Below are positions 20,859-31,060 of a stretch of DNA of 64,000 nt, piece by piece (positions within the stretch are counted from its first letter, which is position 1; every line of letters starts with the position of its first letter). Both the position numbers and the translations under genes were made by a program. The DNA is from Prorocentrum cordatum (Eukaryota > Sar > Dinophyceae > Prorocentrales > Prorocentraceae): contig CAUYUJ010003559.1 in assembly GCA_963575745.1 (NCBI GenBank), positions 348,423 through 412,422 of the forward strand, read 5' to 3'. The notes under the pieces are model-generated. The model saw only the letters and a program-made list of their open reading frames with translations. It searched no databases and was not told where the DNA came from.

Positions 20859-23151
20859 TTGCAGACCACCCGGCGGGCCGGCGGCCGCCGCGACCCCGCG
20901 GAGTCCGCCGCCTGGGGGACGACCCGGAGGTGGCTCAGGGCTTCAGCTCAGGACGAGCTCCGCGTGAAGGCCGAGGCCACGGAGGACGACCGACATGCGG
21001 GAGTGCTGAGCGACGACGCGCACAAGGCAAGGCGCAAGAGCCAAAGCGTCCGCTTCAGGGCGATCGAGGAGGACCTCGTGCGGGGGCCCGAGCCCCCATC
21101 CGACGCCAAGGAGGTGGACCTGAACGTAGTCGTCGACAAGCCCAAGAAGCGGCGGAAGCGGAGCCCCAACCGGGGCGAGAAGGTGGAGACCCAGAGGCTA
21201 GTCAAGCCGATCGCGCTGGGCCAAGCCCGGGCTGCCATCGCCTTGCCGGACCACCCGACCCTGGGGGGGGGCTGCGGCAGGTGGATCGAGGAGCAGAAGC
21301 GCGAGGCGCTGATGCTGCGGCTGTCCGAGGGGGCCCGCGCCGGCTACGAGACTGGCTGGCGACAGTGGCAGGGCTTCAGGGCAGCTCAGGGCGAGTCGCC
21401 CTGGCTCGAGGGGCGCGACCGTGAGGAACGCTACGCCAATGAGGAAGCGCTGCTGGGATTCGTCATCGCGTTGGCCAAAGTGCTGAAGAGCACGGAAGGT
21501 ACGATCAAACAGAAGTTGTTTATTGTGCGTTTTGCCCACCTCGTGGTCGGCTATCCGGACCCTCTACTCCACCGCGGCCGCCTCTGGTCCACGATCGCCG
21601 GCTTCAAGAGGGGCCAAGGGCCGATCGGGCGGAAGCGGCCCGTGACACCGCGCATGCTCTTGTGGCTCCACGGCATCTTGAAGGACCAGACCGACCTTCC
21701 CGCGACGGACACCGCGGTCCTGTGGGCCGCCGTGGTCGTGGCCTTCTTCTTCATGTTGAGGGCGTCTGAGTACTTGATCCAGCCTGGGAAAACATGGGGC
21801 CAGGAGCGCGTCGTGCGCGGCGTGGACATCACGGGCCGTGACAGCGACAACCAGCCCTGCGCCTTCAGAGACGCAGTGGAAGTGGTGCTGCATATGACCT
21901 CTTCGAAGACGGATCAATATTATGTGGGGTGTGTGAGGAACCAGTGCGAGACAGGCACGCCGCTGTGCCCGGTGGCCGCCATCCGCCAGCTGGAGCAGCA
22001 CTACCCGCAGAGGCTGCGAGGCAGCGAGGAGGAGCTCCCACTCTTCCGCTGGGCGAGCGGTGCACCCATCCGCCGCGAAAATGCGCAGCGCTACTTGACA
22101 GTGGCAGGGCTGGCCGCCGGGCTGAGGAAGGAGGAGATCGGCTCACGCAGCCTCCGTATAAGGGGGCGCAACGGCGATGTGCCATGCCGCGGACGACCTG
22201 CAGCGCGTCAAGCGCTTCGGGCGCTGGGCCTCCGACAGCTTCCATGGGCACCTGTGGGAGAGCCACGAACCCGCGCGCGGCATCTCGACCAACATGGCGA
22301 CGGGCACGTCCGAGCTCACGGCGCCGCCGGCCCGCGCGGCCGATAGCGAGCGCCACGCGGGCAAGGGTCCGACCCCGCGATGGCCCGGAGCAGCACTGGC
22401 CGCGACGACGCTCGCCTCCACAGTCGGCGGAGCGGACGGCCACGCGATCAAGGTCGACCCGGCGGAGAGCCAGAACCTACTGATCTTCGTGCTCCCGGTC
22501 AGCTTGAAGACGTGGGCAGTGGCGGCGGGGGTGCTGCTAACAGCGGTGCTGCTGGGAGCTGTTTGGCAGCACAGGCGGCAGCGAAGGAATGGGCGGGCAG
22601 CCAGCGGGCGCAGCAACAACCGCAGGGCCCGCAACCCCCGAGCGAGCCTGCCGTGCGCGGCGCTGATGGCAACGGCGCTCGCAACAACAGCGGGGGAGCC
22701 ACAGAGCAAGGACATGGCGGCGGTCAGCGACGGTGCCCAGGGGGTTATACTTCGCTGGGAGCCGCAGATGAACACGGTGGCGATCGTCTTCCCGATGGAG
22801 ACGGCGCTGAAGGTGATGGCCATGATCGCAGTGCTGTTCGCAGCGGGCACCGGGGTGCTTTGCTACTGCTGCTGCGGGATGGCCAAGGAGAGCGGGAAGG
22901 TACCGGAGCATGGAGCGCAGCGGACCGTGGCGCAGCCGACGCCCAAGGCGCCCAAGCTCCCCATGCAGCCGCAGAAGACGTACTGCGACGCAGGAGTGAT
23001 GGGCCCGGTGCAATACAACGGCATGAGGTACGTGCACGAGACCCAGGGCTTCCGCCGGGCCAATGAGGCGACGCGGGAAGTGGCCCCGCCAGGGCACCGC
23101 GGGTCGCCAGAATGGCTCCGGGGAGGAGAGCAGAGGGCGCATCGTGACTGA
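20859..23151 (+). pseudogene. tyrosine recombinase with hydrophobic C-terminal extension, DIRS-like copy 1
   Basis: An N-terminal core-binding region precedes AGYETGWRQWQGFRAAQG near 21338. Box I is FFFMLRASEYLIQPG near 21745, with the catalytic Arg. Box II begins SRSLRI at 22143, where His is expected (HSLRIGG); at 22160-22161 the frame breaks and the next frame carries on with CHAADDLQRVKRFGRWASD. The catalytic Tyr position in FHGHLWES (22240-22263) is His. So the recombinase has lost two active-site residues and its frame. The second frame continues to 23151 through two hydrophobic segments (WAVAAGVLLTAVLLGAVW near 22510; KVMAMIAVLFAAGTGVLCYC near 22812), which is unusual for a recombinase. 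Confidence 0.75.
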
Positions 23152-23609
23152 GATGCGAGGCTGCCGCCGGCCAATGGCCGAGCGGGCAGCGGAGGTCCGC
23201 CGCCGGCACCCGCCGTGCGAGCGGCCGCGCGACGCCGGCTGATTTCAGCTTGGCGCTCGCGATCAGCTTTGCGTTTGCGAGCAGCTGGGCGCGGTGCGGC
23301 GGCAGCTGGCGCCTGAGGGCAAGAGCGCTGCGCCGGCCTGGCAACCGGCAGTGCCGTCATGGGGGGCGGCGGTGGCGGCTACGAAGGGGCGCCGGCGGCT
23401 AGCCCGGCCAGGGCTGCCGCACAGGGCGCACGAAGAACCACCGCAGGCGCCGGCGGCGCGCCGCCCTGCGCCTGCGGGCCCACCTTGCTGGGCAGACGCG
23501 GCAGCGTGCCGCAGATGCCAGGACTGTTGGGTTCTACGCCGAAAAGATCGGCGACTACGCGAACCACTACAGCCAGTTCGGCGTGGTGGCGCGCTCACAA
23601 AAGGAGGTT

Positions 23610-24526
23610 GGCGGCGTGTCCCGCTACGCGTGGCCCAAGACGGCGCCGGCGCGCCAAGCGCCGGGCGCCGGAGCAAGGAAGCAACACGGCTCCTTGGCAA
23701 AAAGGTCGTCATCATCGTCTGGGGCCACGTCCGTCCCTTGTGCCTCCCCTCTTGAGCCCACGCCTACTAGGCTCCAGATGTTTTTAGTTCACCAGTGCTG
23801 CTTGAGGGGGATATCTAGGATGTTTGGTAAAACTGATGGATCTCCCCGCTTCCAGAACTGGCGCGGGCTTCCACTTGCGGTCCCCTTGCTCCTGCCCTTG
23901 CCTCTTTGCTTGCTTTCTCTCGCTCCTTCTCTTCTCACCGTCGCTTGGCGGCTCAAGCCTTTTTCGAAGGCCAAGCTGGCCCACCCTGGGAGCCCTTCGG
24001 GGGCTCCCTCACCCGCCCTGTTCTGGACTTTTACAGTGCTGCCGATGCGCTAGGGTGCCTCGGCGGCGGCGTGGCCTGCTACGCGTGGCCTAAGACGGCG
24101 CCGGCGCGCCAAGCGCCGGGCGCCGGAGCAAGGAAGCAGCACGGCTCCTTGGCAAAAAGGTCGTCATCATCGTCTGGGGCCACGTCCGTCCCTTGTGCCT
24201 CCCCTCTTGAGCCCACGCCTACTAGGCTCCAGATGTTTTTAGTTCACCAGTGCTGCTTGAGGGGATATCTAGGATGTTTGGTAAAACTGATGGATCTCCC
24301 CGCTTCCAGAACTGGCGCGGGCTTCCACTTGCGGTCCCCTTGCTCCTGCCCTTGCCTCTTTGCTTGCTTTCTCTCGCTCCTTCTCTTCTCACCGCCGCTT
24401 GGCGGCTCAAGCCTTTTTCGAAGGCCAAGCTGGCCCACCCTGGGAGCCCTTCGGGGGCTCCCTCACCCGCCCTGTTCTGGACTTTTACAGTGCTGCCGAT
24501 GCGCCGATGCTTGAGGGGATATCCGC
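23610..24526 (+). repeat. tandem 454-bp terminal repeats (B1-A2-B2-A3) of DIRS-like copy 1
   Basis: Two copies of a 454-bp unit follow each other. Each holds a B part (23610-23816; 24064-24270) ending TGCTTGAGGGG-ATATCT and an A part (23817-24063; 24271-24505) starting AGGATGTTTGGT. Only the first ~165 bp of A recur at the left end (9286). After the second A, the last ~16 bases of B (TGCTTGAGGGGATATC) recur at 24509-24526 and the sequence then becomes unrelated. A1 ... B1-A2-B2 is the split-direct-repeat plan of YR retrotransposons, here with one extra A and a partial B. Confidence 0.7.
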
Positions 24527-24935
24527 TAATTGCTCTCGCCATCCTTAGCCCCTCAGTTCGAGAAAGGGAGGGAAGCCCCAAGCGGCAGCGGAGCCGTGCT
24601 CTTAAGAGCGGCGGTTCGATGCCTGCTTAAAGGGGGGCGGACAAGTGCTGCGCCTAGTCAAAGCAATGGAGTCACAAGAAACGTGAGCCCATTCGTTGAA
24701 AGCCCATGGCCCCAAGACGGTATCTTAGACTAGCGTTCCAGAGTGGAAAGCCCCAAACACCAAGAACATGAGGGTACCCCTCCAAGTATAAGGCTCTGGT
24801 TACCTTCGCGCAAACTGTGTGACCAACAACTTCTGCAATACAACACTGGGCCTGGCTCTATAACCCCTGCCGCCCCCAGTAGGATTAAAAAGTCCTGTGC
24901 ATTCACATCCCGCCACTAGACCCTACAAAGGAGTG
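24527..24935. other. no gene recognised
   Basis: Unique, moderately AT-richer DNA to the right of the DIRS-like copy. GGTTCGATGCC at 24606 resembles a tRNA T-arm, but the flanking bases do not pair. No domain is seen. Confidence 0.35.
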
Positions 24936-24971
24936 CTAGCTATCCAGCTGCCCCAGCATGGCCAAGCATAC

Positions 24972-25113
24972 GCACTCTTTGCAGTGGCGCACTGGGTCCG
25001 TCAAGCCCCACTCCGGAACGGGCCTGGCCTCACTCCAGGGCGCGCAGTTGCCGCAGACGCACTTGCCGCAGCGGCGGCAGTGGTGTCTCCGGAAGAGCAC
25101 GGTGAAGGCAGCC
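24972..25113 (-). CDS. FYVE zinc-finger exon of a host-type gene (partial)
   Basis: The minus strand encodes AAFTVLFRRHHCRRCGKC and then VCGNCAPWSEARPVPEWG, ending VRHCKECV. This contains the FYVE signature R-R-H-H-C-R, the C-x2-C pairs and the final R-x-C-x2-C, which together coordinate two zinc ions and bind phosphatidylinositol 3-phosphate on endosomes. The exon start is placed after CCCTCAG (acceptor; last G at 25114), preceded by a pyrimidine-rich stretch. A GTATGC donor follows the last Cys pair at 24971. Without splicing, the frame would end after eleven further residues near 24936. The first Cys pair of the FYVE fold is missing here and must lie in an upstream exon, which I could not find up to 26 kb. 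This is the clearest non-transposon coding sequence in the window. Confidence 0.75.
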
Positions 25114-26434
25114 CTGAGGGGACGGCAGGGGCAGATGGGGGGAGCGAGGTATGGAGGCGCTGGGGACGCGCGTGACCAGGGTCCGGCAGACGCGGGCACA
25201 GGACACAGCGGCCCAGGGCAGGCCACGTGGAAGGGTGTGGCAGGCGCAGGGCAGGGCCAGCCGCAGGGCCAGGGCGTGGCCAGAGAATGGGCCGAGCAAG
25301 CCAGGGGAAGATGCATGACAGGGGCAAAGGTGAGGAGAGTCAGGCTCTGAGAGACTGGAAGCACACACAGGCATGGCAGAGCGAGCTCTTCCACTGGTGG
25401 AGAAGTGCAGCCGCACAGCTCAGACGCGGATTCCAGGCGAAAGGCCAGAACAGGTCAGGCAAGAATGGGCGACACCTCGCACGACACCGTCGGCTTCGAA
25501 AGCCCAGGCGGGATCTGGCGTGAGCCGCTCCGAAGGCGCTCCTGCCTGCTCTGTTCCGCGGAGGCTGCCTAAGGAAGCCCGTTCCCCTCTGACCCCGGCC
25601 TTCCAGAGAGGAACCTAATCGGAGAAGAACGCGGTGCGCCGATCTTTTCCATTGGGCTCGTAGCTTGGGAAAAAGGGCTGACAAGGCGGCAAACGACTGG
25701 GATGATGGCGTGGATGGCGGGGAGGGCAGTGAGGGGAGCAGGAGGACAACGATCAGGAGGACAAGCACAATGACGAGGAGGAAGAGATGGAGGAGGACGA
25801 GCACGAGGAGGAATGAAGCAGATTGTTTCATCATCGTACATAGACCTCAGGGAAAACAACACTATGCAATGTTGAGGGGTGCCTCGTGAATGTTTGAGCC
25901 TACCTTAGGGACTATTGGGGTCACCCTGGGCTATATTGGAACCTTTTTTGTTGTTGCCCTTACGGTTCGCTTCCCCCATCTCGCGTTGCCAATCTCGCTT
26001 CGCTGGGGTCGCGCCGGGCGGACAGACCCGGCAAATCTATAGACTCATTGTCGGCGTTGGCAGAACCAAGGCGGCAAGATGTTCACAAGGATGCCAGAGT
26101 CCAAGAACAAACCACAACATGTGATCAGACTGCGACAACATAAAACAACAACCAGCAAAACAATCAAACAAGGACCCATATTCGAACAGCAACTCTTCCG
26201 CGGCTCGGTTGGCGCGCCTGCACAGCATGCAGTCGTCGCAATCCGCGGCCCACGGCGGCGGCTGCGGCCCACTGCGCCCGGCGGCGGCGGGCGCGGGCGG
26301 CGCCCTCGTGGGGGTCGGCGTGAGCTGGTGCCGCTGCTGCTGGCACCGCGCGCCGCCTTGGGGCGCTGGCTGGGGCGCCGCCGCGGCCCTTCCCCGCCTC
26401 GTGCTCCTCACTGCCTCCAACCCCCTCCTTTCAT
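25114..26434. other. no further exon recognised
   Basis: Could be intron of the FYVE gene. It contains a GGA-rich patch at about 25715-25815 and A/T-richer DNA at 25850-26200. Minus-strand open frames at 25340-25834 and 26037-26558 show hydrophobic or basic low-complexity sequence with no domain. Confidence 0.35.
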
Positions 26435-27250
26435 CATGTACCACCCCCCTGCTGCCACTCCCCATCCCACTTCCCCTGCCCCTCCCTCCCTCCCTCTCTC
26501 CCTCTCCTGCTCCTCTTCGTGCTCTTGCTCCTCCCCCCGCTCTTTCCCCTCCTCCCACTCCAGCTACTGCTGCTCCTGTTCCTGTTCCTGCTTCTGTTCC
26601 TCCTCCTCCTCCTCCTGCTCCTCCTCCCCCTCCTCCTCCTCCTCTCCTCCTCCTCCTCCTCTCCTCTCCTCCTCCTCCTCCTCCTCCTCCTCCTCCTCCT
26701 CCTCCTCCTCCTCCTCCTCCTCTTCCTCCTCCTCCTCCTCCTCTCTCCTCCTCCTCCTCCTCCTCCTCCTCCTCCTCCTCCTCCTCCTCCTCCTCCTCCT
26801 CCTCCTCCTCCTCCTCCTCCTCCTCCTCCTCCCCCTCCTCCCCTCCTCCTCCTGCCCCTCCTCACCCCTCCTCCTCCTCCTCTTCCTCCGCCTGCTCCTC
26901 TTCCTCCTCCCCCTCCCCCTCCTCCTTTCCCGAGGCTGCGGGAGGAAAACGGACAGAGGAAAGGAAAGTGTGCGAGGCAACAGAGATCGCCCCACTGCTA
27001 TGCGCTACCCCTCGCCCGCTCCCTCTCGCCCTCCCCCCCCCTCCTCGATGTCCTCGTTATCCTTCACCTCATCCTTCCCCTCTGGCAAAGATCTTTCAAT
27101 ATTCAGCCCAGAACCTTGTGTTGATAGTTATGTTACATTCACGTTCCCTCTTCTCTCCTCCTCCCCTCCTCCTCCTCCTCCTCCTCCTCCTCCGCCTCCT
27201 CCTCCTCCTCCTCCTCCTCCTCCTCCTCCTCCTCCTCCTCCTCCTCCCAT
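26435..27250. repeat. (CTC)n pyrimidine tracts
   Basis: Dense CTC/TCC repeats at about 26590-26930 and again 27163-27247, with CT-rich degenerate flanks to 27380. The intervening 26935-27160 is unique and uninformative. All open frames here are homopolymeric. Confidence 0.9.
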
Positions 27251-27379
27251 CTTCCCTCGATCCCTCTTTCCGCCCTTCCCCCCCTCCCCTCTACCCGCCC
27301 CCCTCTCCCGTCTCTCCTCTCTCCCTCCTCCCTCCATGCCCCCCCCCTTCCTTCCGGCCCTCCCTTCTGTCCTCCCTCC

Positions 27380-27777
27380 CTGATACCCCGCCCCACCCCA
27401 CCCATCTCTCCTCCCCTGGGCCCCGACGTCGTAATTTTTGTCACGTGGACATCGAGGAATCTGGACCCTGGACCCTTTTCCCGGGACCGGATCTTTATCC
27501 CGAGCCGTTGGTTGACGGTCCCGGGGCCAGGCCAGGCGAGGGCTCCCAGAAGCCACAGGTGGCCCAAACCTCGTGTCGTGTTTTCTACAGATGGAATAGG
27601 TGAGTGGTCCATTCATCTGCTGACCGACCTGCAAGAAATGTCCTCGTGAGATGCGCTGAGGGTGCCCAGCCGCCTGCGCCGCAGCCCTTCGGGCCCAGGA
27701 GCTCCACCTGGCGGCCCACGACGGGGGGCCCGCGGAGCCAGGCGTGAAGAGCAAACGTTATCGGAGGAACCCCTCCT
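27380..27777. other. no gene recognised between triplet tracts
   Basis: GC-rich unique DNA. Short partial open frames on both strands have no recognisable motif. Confidence 0.3.
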
Positions 27778-28246
27778 ACCCCTCCTCCTCCTGCCTCCTC
27801 CTCCTCCTCCCCCTCCCCCTCCTCCTCCTCCTCCTCCTCCTCCTCCTCCTCCTCCTCCTCCTCCTCCTCCTCCTCCTCCTCCTCCTCCCCTTCCTCCCCC
27901 TCCTCCTCCTCCTCCTCCTCCTCCTCCTCCTCCGCCTGCCCCACCTCCTCCTCCGCCACCTCCTCCTCCTCCTCCTCCTTTTCCTCCTCCTCCTCCTCCC
28001 CTCCTCCTCCTCCTCCTCCTCCTCCTCCTCCTCCTCCTCCTCCCACTCCTCCTCCCCCTCTACTCCTCCTCCTGCCCCTCCTCCCTCCCTCCTCCTCCTC
28101 CTCCTCCTCCTCCTTTTCCTCCTCCTCCTCCTCCTCCTCCTCGTCCTCCTCCCTCCTCCTCCTCCTCCTGCTCCTCTCCTCCTCCCTCCTCCTCCTCCTC
28201 CTCCTCCTCCTCCTCCTCCTCCTCCTCTTCCTTTTCCTCCTCCTCC
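27778..28246. repeat. (CTC)n tract abutting a DinoSL copy
   Basis: About 470 bp of nearly pure CTC/TCC with rare TTC, GCC and CAC variants. It ends exactly where the spliced-leader copy at 28247 begins. Confidence 0.95.
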
Positions 28247-28268
28247 TCCTTAGCCATTTTGGCTCAAG
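28247..28268 (+). other. DinoSL copy at the 5' end of LINE copy 2
   Basis: 21 of 22 bases match the dinoflagellate spliced leader, including an unbroken TAGCCATTTTGGCTCAAG. The single change is G to T at leader position 4. The (TCC)n tract abuts it and the zinc-finger ORF1 starts 140 bp downstream. The next two bases are GT, so an SL RNA gene had to be considered. I favour a copied leader because no Sm-site-bearing intron or tandem SL array is apparent and the same arrangement precedes two other LINE ORF1s. Confidence 0.88.
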
Positions 28269-28408
28269 GTGCTTTGTTCCACAGGGGAACACGTGGATAC
28301 CGCTAGTTCGCGGCCAGTGCCAGGGCGCTTCTGCCCGACAGTGTTGTTCTAGTCTCCGTGTGCCTCCTGCTGCCCGCAGGGGGGTGCTCTCGCGTCTCGG
28401 TTGCGGCC

Positions 28409-29571
28409 ATGGCACCGCCCAAGGCTGCCAGGGAGAGGCTCGCGCGGGCCAAACGATGGGTTTGCAGGTACTGCACGCATGCGAAGACTGGCGAACCGTG
28501 GCATAACCATCCAGATGCTGCTTCGTGTTTTCTGTGTGGTGGTGCCAAAGGTCGTGTGTACAAGTGCGACTTGCCGCCGCCCACCCCAAGTATGCGTGCG
28601 TCTCAGCCTGCTGGTGGGGTGGCTCGTGCGACGCTCGACGCCAAGGACAGAGAACTGGCTGCCCTCCGCAAGCAAGTTCAACAGTTGTCTCGGCCCAAGA
28701 TGCTTGATCCTGACATGCAGTCGCCGCCGCAGCAGGATGGTGGCCCGAAGGAGCCGGACCTCCAAAAGAAGCAGAAGGTGCTCGAGGCTGCTGAGGCTGC
28801 CATGGCTTCTCTTGGGAACGTTGCGCTGGTCCAGGGAGTTGCTCCGAGCACTGTCCCTGGGTATGCTGATGCTGACAAGACTGTACGGGGTCTCCGCCAA
28901 GAGATACACGCGGCCAAGCCTCTCGGAGCTCAGGCGCATGGCATCGGCAACAAGATTCAGAAGGCTGACCAGCAGATTGCCAAGCTGCAGGCCACCATTG
29001 AGTCCGAGGAGAAGGCTGTGGCAGACAAGCAGGCCCTTCTCGTGGATCTCAAGCAGCAGTTGGAGTCCAATCAGAAAGCTAGGGTACAGCTGCAGCTCGA
29101 GCAAATGGAACTTCTACGGCAGCGAACGCCTGAGCAGGTCATCCAGGCCCCAGCAGGCAATGATGAGCCATTTTCGACACGTGTTCTCCCACCCTCGAGC
29201 AGCTCAAATCCTTTGTGCAGCAGCCGGGGGTAGGTGAGCAGCTGTCTGAGGCGTGTGTTCAGCACGTGCAGCCATGGCTGGAGCAGGTCAAGAAGCTGCG
29301 AGCGGAGCAGCAAAAACGGCAGCGTGAGCAGCAGCAGCGGCAGCAACAGCAGCCTCCTCCTGCAGATGGCCCTGCTGCTCCAACTGCACCTGAGGGTGCT
29401 CATGCCACCGCGCCTGTACCTGAAGATACGGATGTGGAGGATTTGCGCACCTTCATATCGGACAACGGTGGCACGCCTGCGGAGACGGAGGACGAGATTC
29501 GCGCGCAGGTCAAATGGCACGTGGAGACTGTCCAGGCGCTGCTCGCCAATAGGCCACGCACGACTGCATAG
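28409..29571 (+). pseudogene. LINE copy 2 ORF1 with zinc finger and coiled coils
   Basis: The ATG at 28409 begins MAPPKAARERLARAKRWVCR; upstream in-frame codons belong to the leader. The finger is WVCRYC, then 17 residues including PWHNHPDAAS, then CFLCGG, a C-x2-C-x17-C-x2-C variant of the finger in the other two ORF1s. Two helical stretches follow (DRELAALRKQVQQLSRP; KIQKADQQIAKLQATIESEE). Near 29172 the frame changes: the first frame stops at 29233, while the continuing protein (FDTCSPTLEQLKSFVQQPGV and onward, then Gln-rich, ending RPRTTA) lies in another frame that ends at 29571. One lost base explains it. Confidence 0.65.
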
Positions 29572-29605
29572 ATACGGGGGGGTTGCTTTAGCAGTGGTTG
29601 GCATC

Positions 29606-31060
29606 ATGGCGAATACTACTCATAGCCTCGACAACAGCGGCGACGGCTACGACGAGCTGTTCGCAGATCCAGGCATCGACCAGGACGATTTCTTCGGCCC
29701 TCCTATTGAGCCCTGGGGACCACCTACTGAACTCTTGCTACCTCAAGGCGGGGGGGGGGGCGGGGTTCAGCCCCGATAAGTCGCGCCCCTCCGCCCACAT
29801 GGGCTACACTCACAGGGCCAGGCACATCGGTGACGGCCAGAATTGCTGCTCCAGATGGCCAGGGATGTTTCTCCCCTGGGCTGGAGACGTCGTCGGCATT
29901 GAGGTTGGCTTTTTCTACCTCGGCTGCGACGCGCGAGCCCCGACTGGCCCGCTCATCGGGGTTGGGGGCAGGGGCGAACTTGACGACATCTGTTTCTACG
30001 CGGAGGGCGGCTGCGCCTACTTCGAGTACGTTGGCCCCCGAAGGAGGTTGGAGAGCCGCCACTTCTCCTCCCCACCTTGAGTTGCACGCAGCTACATAAC
30101 AACGATGGTCAGGGCGCGACAGGAGGACGCACGAGCCTCCTGATCGTAATCTTCCTGTCGACGAACGAGTTCCTGGCGTGGCCCGGGGATCGACTGCAAG
30201 CAGTTTCGCTTCGGCCGAGGCACCCGAAGGCGTTTATGACAGCTGAGCTGGGCTTTCTCACACGGGAGGGCCACATGCGACAGCGGTCAAGTCCAAAGGG
30301 GAGGCGGTGACTGCCAACGTCAGCTCTCACGGGTCTCTATTTGAGTATTTCCCAGGAGTTGATCTGGGGGTCAAGGTGCTCCTGGCACAGGAGCACCACC
30401 TCTTGCTGGACCGACTCCCGCAGGCGCAGCCTCAGGTCAAAGACCTCGGAAGGCATGGGATCTGGGCGGCTGCAACACCGAATGCCAACTCTGATGTCGG
30501 CACGTCTGCAGGCGCGGCTGTGCTTGTGCGCTCTGATATTATGTTTACGGCCCCCGACTTGCCTGAGCAGGAGGCGATTCCAGGTCGCTGTCTCTTTGCA
30601 CCTGTTCATTGGGGCGTACCTGGGGGATTCACTGTGGGCGGCATTTATCGACACCAAAGATGGCATGGGTGCAGTCAACACGGCGTACCTCTGGCAGAGT
30701 GTGCAGGCGTTGGCTAAGCTCATCAGTGCGGGCATAGCCTGGATGATTGGAATAACCAACCCTCGGAGATGTTTGCCACGCGATGGGCGGTGGCAATTTC
30801 CGCGGCCCCCTTCTACCCGTTGGCGCGCACCTGCCGCCAGGTTCTCGCTGGAACTGCCCTGGTTTACTTTATCGTTTCATCAAATTTGGCAGCAAGAGTT
30901 GACTCGGAAATCCAGGTGGACGAACGGTCCACCCTTTACCCACGCTGCCCTGTGCATCTTTGCATTACGGCGCAGGACTACCCACTCTGGCTACTGGTAC
31001 CCAGGCTTCCGAAGGAGCTGCCGCAGGAGGCGCCGATCGGCTGTGCTCGATTTCCTCTGA
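29606..31060 (+). pseudogene. LINE copy 2 ORF2: EEP (apurinic-type) endonuclease
   Basis: ORF2 probably starts at ATG 29606 (MANTTHSLDNSGDGYDELF). A run of 10 or more G near 29751 breaks the frame and about 500 bp of uncertain sequence follow. From about 30307 the EEP fold is legible: VTANVSSHGSLFEYF, LLAQEHHLLLDRL (catalytic Glu strand), SAGAAVLVRSDI, PGRCLFAPVHWG. An in-frame stop at 30715-30717 is followed in the same frame by HSLDDWNNQPSEM (the GDWN strand) and ends RCPVHL. EEP nicks target DNA to prime reverse transcription. This copy cannot make it intact. Confidence 0.65.

Larger units (their letters stand above)
9286..24526 (+). mobile_element. large tyrosine-recombinase (DIRS/Ngaro-like) retrotransposon, copy 1
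   Basis: The order on the plus strand is: terminal repeat A1 (9286-9450), membrane-segment ORFs, gag-like CCCH protein, methyltransferase-like domain, acidic/basic linker, RT with RNase H, second possible methyltransferase-like domain, tyrosine recombinase, hydrophobic tail, then tandem terminal repeats (23610-24526). RT followed by RNase H followed by tyrosine recombinase, with no aspartic protease or DDE integrase, is the DIRS/Ngaro hallmark. At about 15.2 kb it is large for the class. Several frame changes and lost recombinase residues indicate a decayed copy, or partly sequencing error. Confidence 0.8.

Noticed and set aside
24600-24630. tRNA-like T-arm GGTTCGATGCC
   Set aside because: The flanking bases do not form the T stem or an acceptor stem.
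26435-28250. Open frames of 150-460 residues over the CTC tracts
   Set aside because: They encode only poly-Ser, poly-Leu, poly-Pro, poly-Glu or poly-Arg on both strands; they are products of the microsatellite.
28251-28300. SL RNA gene (leader followed by GT and a small GTTCC/GGAAC hairpin)
   Set aside because: A single copy with a mismatch, inserted between a TCC tract and a LINE ORF1, without a repeat array. The copied-leader explanation fits better.
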